Below are positions 1 to 7,116 of a DNA stretch of 64,000 bases, piece by piece. The position numbers were made by a program, and so were the translations under genes. Location of the stretch: positions 62,001-126,000 of the forward strand of contig CAZVHP010000006.1 of the NCBI GenBank assembly GCA_964627305.1, written 5' to 3'. The stretch comes from WJKG01 sp964627305 (GTDB taxonomy: Bacteria > Zixibacteria > MSB-5A5 > GN15 > FEB-12). Numbering within the stretch: position 1 is the stretch's first letter; each line of letters opens with the position of its first letter. Under the pieces are notes generated by a model. It was given only the letters and a program-made list of their open reading frames with translations, was not told where the DNA came from and did not search any database.

Positions 1-1
1 T

Positions 2-85
2 CCCAAAGCCAAGCGCGACCTCGATATCGCCCTGGCCCATATCGAAGAGCTTAAAGAGCGCAAGAAGCTGATGGAGCTGAACTGA
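2..85 (+). CDS. C-terminal end of an unidentified protein (partial)
   Basis: An open frame enters from the left edge and reads 27 codons to a TGA at 83-85. The tail is strongly helical and charged (it ends KERKKLMELN). A good intrinsic terminator follows about 50 bases downstream, which supports this being the real 3' end of a plus-strand gene. It is the only plus-strand gene seen in the window. Too little is present to name a family. Confidence 0.5.
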   Translation, partial: PKAKRDLDIALAHIEELKERKKLMELN

Positions 86-132
86 CGACAACAGCCCTGT
101 TCGAACCGGCGCCGCGCGCCCATACATAACAG

Positions 133-163
133 GCCCTGTCACGAATCCGTGGCGGGGCTTTCT
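133..163 (+). terminator. Intrinsic terminator of the left-edge plus-strand gene
   Basis: An 11-bp stem (133-143 with 148-158, including two G-T wobbles) with a 4-nt AATC loop is followed by TTTCT. It lies about 50 bases past the stop of the plus-strand fragment. Together with the minus-strand terminator at 217-247 it insulates two convergent genes. Confidence 0.75.
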
Positions 164-216
164 CCATTGAGTCGCGAGTTGATCTCACACTCGTCTGGCC
201 GGCGCACTCGCCAGAG

Positions 217-247
217 AAAACGGCAAGGCGTATACTGCGCCTTGCCG
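217..247 (-). terminator. Intrinsic terminator of the triple-repeat exported protein gene
   Basis: A perfect 10-bp stem (221-230 with 238-247) with a 7-nt loop is followed, reading the minus strand, by TTTTCTC. It sits about 40 bases after the stop of the gene ending at 286. Confidence 0.85.
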
Positions 248-285
248 TTCTCCACCTGTATCTCCGATTGCAAATAGGCCGAAGA

Positions 286-1539
286 TCACTGCCTGAACTC
301 AACCCGACTGAAATCCTCCCAGACAATCTCAACCTTGTCGCCCTTATCGGTCCACACGAAGATACCCTTGTTGTCCTCGTCAACATCGTTGGATCCGCGA
401 AGCCGGAACTCCCTTCCATCTGCTACCGTCACCAAACATGAACGGTATGACTTCTTCTCTATTGACTTGATCAGCCCAAACTCGATGTCATACTCGACAC
501 CGTGGTACTCCCCGTCCAGAATCTCCCAGGTGTACGCCTCGTCGGCATCCCAGACGATGTCGCCCGTATAGGAACTGCCATCCTCCGTGTACACAGTGCC
601 GCGAAGCTTCCTGCCGCCGTCAAAAGCATCATAGCCAACCTCACGGGCCGGCGAACCAAAATCCAGACGCTCGAATTCGTTCCACTTGACCACGGCCTGA
701 CCGAAACCCGGGTCACTGACGACAATGCCACGATTACCATCGTTCACGTCGTTCGTACCCCGCAGGAGAACTTCCTCCCCGCTCTTAAGTGTCACCATGG
801 CACCACTGGAGCTGTAGCGCTCGATCGCCTTGATCTTGCCGAATTCAATCTTCCTTTTGCGATTCTTCTCAGAACCATCCAGAATGTCACCGGTGAAAAT
901 CTCATCCATGTCCCAGCACACCCAACCGGTGAACTGCTCGCCCCGACGTGTCGTAAGCGTGCCATACAGCCGATCCCCAAAACCCGATCTCTTGTTGCTC
1001 TTGGCCGGCATCAACTCAACGGCGTCAATATCTTCCCACACAAACTCGATCTCCCCCTTGCTCTCATCTTCAATGATGATCTCGCGCACACTCGTTCCGA
1101 TATCGGTCGAGCCGCCGCTCAGCTCGACTTTCTCCCCAGATTTCAGTGTGAGCAGCACCTTGTCCTTGCCGATAGCCTCCATCTTCCGAATGTGCCCGAA
1201 ACGAATGCCAGACTGGGCGCTGTTGGAAGAGATGAAAATACCTCCGCTCTCACGGCTTATGGTCATCCCGAAGATCGTGACTTTCTTGCCGCGATCGGAG
1301 TACTTCTTGCGCCGGTCCGAATCGAAATCGTCGAACAATGATTCATCCAGCTTCTTGTTTCCATCCAGCACATCCACCCAGCTCCCCTCGTTCTTGTCCC
1401 AGCGAATTAGTCCCTCAAAGGTGTCACCGTCGACGGTCGTTATCCGCCCGTAGATACGCCCCTCGTTTCCCGCCAGAACTGAAGACGCCATCACCACTGC
1501 CAGAAAACTCATCGCCAGCATCAGTTTCACCAGCCTCAT
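286..1539 (-). CDS. Exported protein with three internal repeats, function unknown
   Basis: The product is about 417 residues with a clear signal peptide (hydrophobic stretch ending near SSVLAG). An ATG five codons upstream is possible, but an AAGGAGGAG ribosome site sits just before the ATG at 1539, so that start was chosen. The mature protein has three imperfect units of roughly 110-130 residues. Each opens with a strand like G-x-[IL]-x-T-x-x-G-x-x-[FY]-x-G followed by WD and ILDG/VLDG. Each continues through a 'VTLKSGEEV'-like strand and an 'RGTNDV'-like turn, and ends with a W-[ED]-[DE]-F-type strand. This suggests a tandem all-beta periplasmic or surface protein. I do not recognise the family. 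It stands alone, with its own terminator downstream. Confidence 0.85.
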   Translation of the reverse strand: MRLVKLMLAMSFLAVVMASSVLAGNEGRIYGRITTVDGDTFEGLIRWDKNEGSWVDVLDGNKKLDESLFDDFDSDRRKKYSDRGKKVTIFGMTISRESGGIFISSNSAQSGIRFGHIRKMEAIGKDKVLLTLKSGEKVELSGGSTDIGTSVREIIIEDESKGEIEFVWEDIDAVELMPAKSNKRSGFGDRLYGTLTTRRGEQFTGWVCWDMDEIFTGDILDGSEKNRKRKIEFGKIKAIERYSSSGAMVTLKSGEEVLLRGTNDVNDGNRGIVVSDPGFGQAVVKWNEFERLDFGSPAREVGYDAFDGGRKLRGTVYTEDGSSYTGDIVWDADEAYTWEILDGEYHGVEYDIEFGLIKSIEKKSYRSCLVTVADGREFRLRGSNDVDEDNKGIFVWTDKGDKVEIVWEDFSRVEFRQ

Positions 1540-1676
1540 ATCTCCTCCTTGCACGCCAACTAACAGCCTGTCTGACTACCTCTGCTCTACGCAGACAGAG
1601 CCGAAAAGATTCTTCTCCGATCAAACTTGTCACGGTAATTGGCGAGATTGCACTCAGCCCGCAGGCTACAGGAGGA

Positions 1677-4600
1677 TCACTTCAGCAGCAGCATTTTCCG
1701 AACGAGACTGCGCTCAGGAGTAGTCAGGCGGTAGAAGTAGACACCCGTCGGCGCCGGCTGACCGGCATCGGTGAGGCCGTTCCACAGAACCTCATGCTCG
1801 CCGGCGACCAGAACCTGATTGACCAGAGTAGCGGTCACCTGCCCCAGAATGTTGTGCACTACCAGCTGTGTTTCAGCACGACGAGGCAAGACGAAAGCAA
1901 TGGTCGTAACGGGGTTGAAGGGATTGGGGTAGTTCTGCTCAAGAGCCAGATCGGTCGGCAACAGCCGGGGACCATCTTCGACCGAGGTTGCCTCAGTGAC
2001 AATCACCGAACCGGGCGTAACCTCGGGATGCCGGTGGTTTCCGTATACACCTTCCACCAGCGCGGTAATGCTGTCAGTGGCGACAGTGTCCACGGCCACC
2101 TCGCCAACCTGACTGCCAGTCGTGAAGAATACGTCGGCCAGCAGATACTCACCGGCTGCAAACCACCCTCCCGCAGTCGGAACCGAAACTTCGGCCGTTA
2201 CGCTTCCCACAATCGAGTCAATGGTGTACACAACCTGGCCGGCATCTGTAAACGACGTACCAAAGACGATCGAATCAGCCGTCAGCATGCCCGGATCGAA
2301 CCTGATCGGCAGCACCACACGCGTAGCGTCGCTGGCCAGCATAATGTGGACTGGCACAGCCACCGCTGACATCGCCGTCGCAACGGCAACATCGATTCGA
2401 ATCGTATCTGCCGGCATCGCTCCGCTCTGAACGAACCCGGGCTGCACGATTGGCGCCACCTCGTATCCGGACGCAATGACCACCGCCGGAGCAATTCCTT
2501 CCTCTGAGCGGGCTGCAACCCCGGCCACCCCGGCGAAATCGCTCACTGTCAGCCAGAGCGTCACCGGCGTGAAGTACCCCGGACTCAGATAGAGATTGTC
2601 AGCAAGACTCTCTGTTGCGAACTGCACCGTACCGGCTATCGAATCGATCTGGTACTCCCGACTCATGTACAACGGCCAGCCGTCATCGAAGACGACAGAA
2701 TCACACGTCAGCATTCCGGGGTCGTACTCAAGCGGCACCAACATCTCCTTGATTTCGTTGACAGCCACCAGGTCGACCGGCAGATTCACCACCTGTCCCG
2801 CTTCCGCCTGCGTTCCGGCGATACGTATGGTATCGCTGACAAACGTCGGCGACCCCACCTGCACCAGACCCGGCATGACCACCGGCGTCTGACTGCCACC
2901 GGAAGCGAAGTCAATCTGGGCGCAATATGCCCCGCAGAACGTATCGATCGTGCAGTAACCGTCTGCCTCACCCGCTGTGAAAAAGACATAGCCCAGCACG
3001 TACACACCAGCGGCCAGAAACGTATCCGGAGTCAGGCACTCAACATCCAGCGTAATCTGTCCCCTGAACGGATCATGCTGCACCGATCGGTTCATGAAAT
3101 ACGGCAGCACGAAGGACGGATAAACAGAATCCACCGTCAGCAGCGCGGGGTCATACAAGATGGGCGTCACGATCCGAGCCGCATGGTGATGCAACCGCAA
3201 CTCGATCGGCAGTATCCAGGGTTCCCCGGTTTCCAGCGCAGCGCCGGAGATAATCAACGTGTCAAGCGCGATCACGCTGTATTCACAACTGACGACCGCC
3301 GTGTGACTCACGTTGAAAGCGCCACTGTCGGTAACCGTGATGACAGCAACATTCATCCCCTCATCCAGCAGAGAATGGTCCACACTCAGCACAATCTGGT
3401 CGTTGTCGGTTCCAGTCGTTCGCCCCAGGTTCAGCCAGGCAGCATCACTTGCAGCCGTCCATGACAGCAACCCCGCCCCCAGATTGACGACCGTGATTGC
3501 CGCCGTTTGCTGGCTGAGGTTGGTGGCCACAAGGTGGACACTGTCCGGCTCGATACCGATCACCGGCACGTCGTTGACCACCTCGACATGCACCCAGACT
3601 GTATCCGGACTGCCCAGCGCCTCAGGCGCGGCTACCACGATACCGGCCCAGTGGTCTCCTGCACCAAGTCCCGCGGTCGTCACCGTCACGTCAACCGCCG
3701 AGGGCGCCGTCCCAACGCCGGACGAGAGGCTGATCCAATCGGCCGTCTCCTGCACCGAGAAGGTTAGGCTGCCTGCCGCTCCATTGGTCACGCTGAACGA
3801 TTTGGTCTGCGACTGATCGAAACCGAGCGATGCCGCGAAATGCAGCGTGTCCGGCTGCACGACCAGCACCGGAGCGGTGACATCGAGACGAACCGACACA
3901 AGGTAGGTCGAGTCCGTATTGACCGTGTCACTGACCAACAGGGCGCCAAAATAGGAGCCGTAATTCAGATTGTTATTGGCGATCGATACCATCACCGTGT
4001 CAGGTGTCATGCCACCAGCCGGGTCGAAGCTGAGCCAGCTGTTGTACGAAACTACCTGATAGTACAGACGGTTATAGCCGATATCCTGAATAACCACCGG
4101 CTGCGCCGGCGGCAACTCGCCCCCACGCTGCATCGTGAACTGCAACAGCCGCGGCTGAATATCCAGCGCCGGGTCATTGTATTTGGTCACCGAGGCATAA
4201 ATGTCATAGTCGCCGTTTCGTCGATCCACCCACGTGATGTAACGGTAGCTCCCGTCAAGGGCTACATCGGCACGAAGTTGCGCTGAGTCGGTGAAGCTGT
4301 TAGCCGCGAAATTCGCCTCCCGTACCACACCATCGACATCAATCATCTGCCCCCTGATATCCCAACCGGCCGCGCCCGAGTCTGACCACACAATAGCCAC
4401 ATTCCCCATCCGGTCGGCGCTGATCGCCACCTCTCGTTGAGCGCGGTCCGACTGATCAGTATTGATCCTCGTATTCGGCGTCACCGGATTCATGTTTGTA
4501 TCGAGTCTGGCCGCATAGATATCCGGGTTGCCCGGATAGACCCCGTTGCGCCAGTCCACCCACACCACTGTGAAATGCCCGGCACCGTCGGTCGCCACAT

Positions 4601-5390
4601 CGGGATACGCCTGACGCGTAGTCGTGTTGTCGCGGTTAACCTTGTAGTTTGCGCCCAGTGGCATCCCCAGCGAATCAAACCGCTGCACGTAGACATCATC
4701 GTGGCCCGCCCGGTTATCATACCACGTCACTACGAACCATCCCTCAGCCGAGGCTGACACTCGCGGCGCGTGCTGCTGCGCCGTCCCGGCATCGTCATTG
4801 ATCTTGAAATTGCCACCGATCAAAGCGCCGCTGGAGGCAATCAACTGACCATAGATGACCCAGTTTCCGTTGCGGCGATCGGCCCATACCACGATACCCG
4901 TCCCCCATGCCGACAATGATATATCCGGCTGTGCCTTCGTCGTATCCGGCCAGCCCGTTGTTATCTCAACATTGCCGCCGGAAGGCGCCCCGAACGGATC
5001 ATATCGCTGATAGAAGACATCCGGATCAAACGGGTAGGTGCCGTTGCGGTAGTCCGTCCAGACAACGCCATAGAAACCGAGAACATCGCTGGCAACCGCC
5101 GGCTGGTGCTGAAAGGACGCTGTCGGGTTGTCATTCACCCGCACATTGCCACCCACCGGATTGGCATCGCCGTCGTAGCGCTGCATGAAAATGTCAGGCG
5201 TACCGTCGCGATGATCCACCCAGACAATCACGAACCGCCGATCACCCCAGACCGCGATGCGGGGATAGTTCTGCTCGGCCGGACCGCCGTCAGTATTGAC
5301 CTTGAAGTCCGTCTTGTCGGCTCGCACCGCGCTGCCTGCAGCGAGCAGTACGCAGACACCCAGTCCTATGACAAACGTACGTGCATTCAT
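1677..5390 (-). CDS. Large secreted protein: propeller-like repeats, BACON-like and cohesin-like domains, type A C-terminal sorting tail
   Basis: The product is about 1237 residues from the ATG at 5390. A TTG six codons earlier lies inside the T-run of a terminator and was not chosen. After the signal peptide, residues about 25-400 carry seven units built around W-x-D-x-R-[ND]-G-x-x-D-[IV]-[FY]-x-Q, suggesting a seven-bladed propeller. Three BACON-like beta sandwiches follow (about 410-700, with WLSFDP-, WISLSS- and WLNLGR-type cores). Then come three cohesin-like repeats (about 710-1120) marked by 'YDPALLT' and 'YDPGMLT'. The last 90 residues hold an FlgD-Ig-like domain opening with LEQNYPNPFNPVTTI and ending VRKMLLLK, the pattern of type IX secretion sorting tails in FCB bacteria. 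It is probably exported and surface-anchored or released. Its ligand is unknown. Confidence 0.88.
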   Translation of the reverse strand: MNARTFVIGLGVCVLLAAGSAVRADKTDFKVNTDGGPAEQNYPRIAVWGDRRFVIVWVDHRDGTPDIFMQRYDGDANPVGGNVRVNDNPTASFQHQPAVASDVLGFYGVVWTDYRNGTYPFDPDVFYQRYDPFGAPSGGNVEITTGWPDTTKAQPDISLSAWGTGIVVWADRRNGNWVIYGQLIASSGALIGGNFKINDDAGTAQQHAPRVSASAEGWFVVTWYDNRAGHDDVYVQRFDSLGMPLGANYKVNRDNTTTRQAYPDVATDGAGHFTVVWVDWRNGVYPGNPDIYAARLDTNMNPVTPNTRINTDQSDRAQREVAISADRMGNVAIVWSDSGAAGWDIRGQMIDVDGVVREANFAANSFTDSAQLRADVALDGSYRYITWVDRRNGDYDIYASVTKYNDPALDIQPRLLQFTMQRGGELPPAQPVVIQDIGYNRLYYQVVSYNSWLSFDPAGGMTPDTVMVSIANNNLNYGSYFGALLVSDTVNTDSTYLVSVRLDVTAPVLVVQPDTLHFAASLGFDQSQTKSFSVTNGAAGSLTFSVQETADWISLSSGVGTAPSAVDVTVTTAGLGAGDHWAGIVVAAPEALGSPDTVWVHVEVVNDVPVIGIEPDSVHLVATNLSQQTAAITVVNLGAGLLSWTAASDAAWLNLGRTTGTDNDQIVLSVDHSLLDEGMNVAVITVTDSGAFNVSHTAVVSCEYSVIALDTLIISGAALETGEPWILPIELRLHHHAARIVTPILYDPALLTVDSVYPSFVLPYFMNRSVQHDPFRGQITLDVECLTPDTFLAAGVYVLGYVFFTAGEADGYCTIDTFCGAYCAQIDFASGGSQTPVVMPGLVQVGSPTFVSDTIRIAGTQAEAGQVVNLPVDLVAVNEIKEMLVPLEYDPGMLTCDSVVFDDGWPLYMSREYQIDSIAGTVQFATESLADNLYLSPGYFTPVTLWLTVSDFAGVAGVAARSEEGIAPAVVIASGYEVAPIVQPGFVQSGAMPADTIRIDVAVATAMSAVAVPVHIMLASDATRVVLPIRFDPGMLTADSIVFGTSFTDAGQVVYTIDSIVGSVTAEVSVPTAGGWFAAGEYLLADVFFTTGSQVGEVAVDTVATDSITALVEGVYGNHRHPEVTPGSVIVTEATSVEDGPRLLPTDLALEQNYPNPFNPVTTIAFVLPRRAETQLVVHNILGQVTATLVNQVLVAGEHEVLWNGLTDAGQPAPTGVYFYRLTTPERSLVRKMLLLK

Positions 5391-5406
5391 CCGCCCGCAG
5401 ATACGC

Positions 5407-5437
5407 AAAAAAAGTGCCCACTGAAACCAGTGAGCAC
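5407..5437 (-). terminator. Intrinsic terminator between the bS22-like gene and the secreted propeller protein
   Basis: On the minus strand a 10-bp stem with one mismatch (5428-5437 with 5414-5423) and a GTTT loop is followed by seven Ts. It lies about 160 bases after the stop of the 31-residue gene and only 16 bases before the ATG at 5390. It may therefore act as a plain terminator or as an attenuator in the next gene's leader. Confidence 0.8.
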
Positions 5438-5596
5438 CTTTGTCTATCGTACAAGGCCTGCAACCAACTGCCGGTCAACCGGTTGTCCGTATCGGCCGGA
5501 AATGTCGAGGGGAGTCGGGGTCAGGCAGTACCAAGCACGATATGGAAATCACTTCCCACCGGATCGCGCTCTGCCTTCCCGGCGCGTAGACCCAGA

Positions 5597-5692
5597 TCAG
5601 ACTTTCTTCTTCTTGTGACGATTAGCGCGTCTGCGTTTTTTGCGCTTGTGGGTCTTAATCTTCATCCGTTTGCGTTTCTTACCGCTGGACAT
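5597..5692 (-). CDS. AURKAIP1/COX24-type small basic protein, likely ribosomal protein bS22/mS38-like
   Basis: The product has 31 residues, of which more than half are Lys or Arg. It begins MSSGKKRKRM, continues with KIKTHKRKKRRR and ends with KKKKV. This matches the AURKAIP1/COX24 domain proteins common in Bacteroidetes and relatives, whose mitochondrial counterpart is mS38 and whose actinobacterial counterpart is bS22 of the small ribosomal subunit. A GGAGG site lies four bases before the ATG. It is 27 bases downstream of the HU gene and probably cotranscribed with it. Such genes are easily missed because of their size. The family match is by recognition of the motif. Confidence 0.85.
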   Translation of the reverse strand: MSSGKKRKRMKIKTHKRKKRRRANRHKKKKV

Positions 5693-5719
5693 CAATCCTC
5701 CAAACAACGTGTAGCGTCA

Positions 5720-6004
5720 TCAAATGGGTATCTTCGTGATCATGTTCTTGAACTCGTTCGACGGCTTAAACACCGGCACCTTCCGATCAGGAACCGGAAC
5801 AACCTCACCGGTGCGAGGATTGCGGGCCTTGCGGGCCTTGCGCAACTTGATCTTGAAGGTCCCGAAGCCGCGAATCTCAATGTTGTGACCGCCCTCCAGC
5901 GACTTCTTCACGGTGTCCAGAAACGAGTCTACGACGACCGCAACGTCGGTTCGAGTCAGTCCTGTTTTCTCGGCTACTCTCTCGACTAAATCTGCCTTGG
6001 TCAC
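5720..6004 (-). CDS. HU/IHF-family DNA-binding protein
   Basis: This is a 94-residue histone-like protein that binds and bends DNA as a dimer. The start is taken as the GTG at 6004, giving M-TKADLVERVA, because GGGAGG lies five bases upstream and the length then matches HU. A TTG six codons earlier has no site. The family signature is present: 'GFGTFKIKLRKARKARNP' followed by TGEVVPVPDRKVPVFKP, which is the arm and the C-terminal strand. Several HU/IHF paralogues are usual in this group, so I do not assign hupA/B or ihf. Confidence 0.93.
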   Translation of the reverse strand: MTKADLVERVAEKTGLTRTDVAVVVDSFLDTVKKSLEGGHNIEIRGFGTFKIKLRKARKARNPRTGEVVPVPDRKVPVFKPSNEFKNMITKIPI

Positions 6005-6197
6005 AGTGTCCTCCCTCGACAAAACCGTCTATGGCATTTCTTACATTTCTCTACTTCATTGCCGCGAGTCATGCCCGAACCTGGGCGCAGGTATAACTCT
6101 ATGCGAGAGGTAAGGATACAACAATCGATCCGCCTTGAAAAGGAAAAAATGCTGAAACGAGCAGAATCGGGCTGATTTTTCTAACCTATAGCCGCTC

Positions 6198-7100
6198 TTA
6201 CTGATACAAATACAGCAACTCCGGGCCACCCTGAGGCCGAGATACCGCCTTCGAAACTCCCGAAAACAGCCCGCCCAGCAAATCAAAGATAGTCACCTCG
6301 CGCCGCTTATACGGCCGGACTACCTTCGGCTCACCACTGATATCAGCCAGTTCCGCGGCAATCTCGACTGCCTCATTCAGGCCGCCCAATGTATCCACCA
6401 GGCCCAGGTTATACGCCTGATGGCCCGAATAGATCGAACCATCGGCCAGTGGACGCACCACGTCCTCATCAAGCCCTCTCCCCTCGGCGATTGCAGCCAC
6501 GAACTGCTCGTGAGTGTCCATGATTACCGACTGGAGCATCAACCGCTCTTCACCAGACATCTCCCGCGCCAGTGACCCAACATCCTTTAGCTCACCTGAC
6601 TTCACGGTCTCCTGTCCAATCCCGATCTTCTCCATCAGCCCACTGGCCGTATAGAACTGCATGATCACACCGATTGAGCCCGTGATAGTCCCGGGATTGG
6701 CTACAATCAAATCCGCCGGACAGGCAATGTAGTATCCACCGCTCGCGGCCACCGAGGCCATCGAGACAACCACCGGCTTCATTTCCCTCGCCCTGTTGAC
6801 AGCATCGTAGATCTCCTGCGAGATGGCTACGCCACCACCCGGCGAGTTCACATGAAGAACAATGGCCCGTATACTGCGGGTATCCTTCCAGCGATCAAGA
6901 TCCTCTATCACAGTTCGACCCAATGACTCATCGAGTAAGCCGAAGACCTCAACCACCCCCACGTTACCGCCAACTCCGAGCAGTTCGAAGTCGCCGCCGC
7001 CCATTGCTAATGAAATGAACATCAGCGCAAAGAAACCCAGAGCGAGTAGAAACAGGACGACGATAATCGCCCCGATAACCAGATGCCGCTTTTGAGCCAT
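6198..7100 (-). CDS. sppA: Signal peptide peptidase SppA, short single-domain form
   Basis: This 300-residue membrane-anchored serine protease degrades cleaved signal peptides in the periplasm. One N-terminal membrane segment (about residues 8-33) precedes the S49 domain. The nucleophile is Ser120 in SVAASGGYY and the general base is Lys172 in SGELKDVGS. The NSPGGG oxyanion motif lies near residue 85. The length fits the 36-kDa single-domain type rather than the 67-kDa E. coli form. AGGGAG lies three bases before the ATG. The gene follows the lytic transglycosylase by 16 bases, so they are likely cotranscribed. Confidence 0.93.
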   Translation of the reverse strand: MAQKRHLVIGAIIVVLFLLALGFFALMFISLAMGGGDFELLGVGGNVGVVEVFGLLDESLGRTVIEDLDRWKDTRSIRAIVLHVNSPGGGVAISQEIYDAVNRAREMKPVVVSMASVAASGGYYIACPADLIVANPGTITGSIGVIMQFYTASGLMEKIGIGQETVKSGELKDVGSLAREMSGEERLMLQSVIMDTHEQFVAAIAEGRGLDEDVVRPLADGSIYSGHQAYNLGLVDTLGGLNEAVEIAAELADISGEPKVVRPYKRREVTIFDLLGGLFSGVSKAVSRPQGGPELLYLYQ

Positions 7101-7116
7101 AAACTCCCTGCTGCCC

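Noticed and set aside
1560..1602. Two overlapping small inverted repeats (7 bp and 5 bp) in the leader of the triple-repeat protein gene
   Set aside because: They could form alternative hairpins, but there is no T-run or other sign of a switch, and such short repeats are common by chance.
502..2369. Long plus-strand open frames opposite the first two secreted-protein genes
   Set aside because: They overlap well-supported minus-strand genes with signal peptides and repeats, and their translations show no domains.
6120..6197. Short hairpin followed by six Ts after sppA
   Set aside because: The stem is only 4 bp (TGCT/AGCA), too weak to call an intrinsic terminator.
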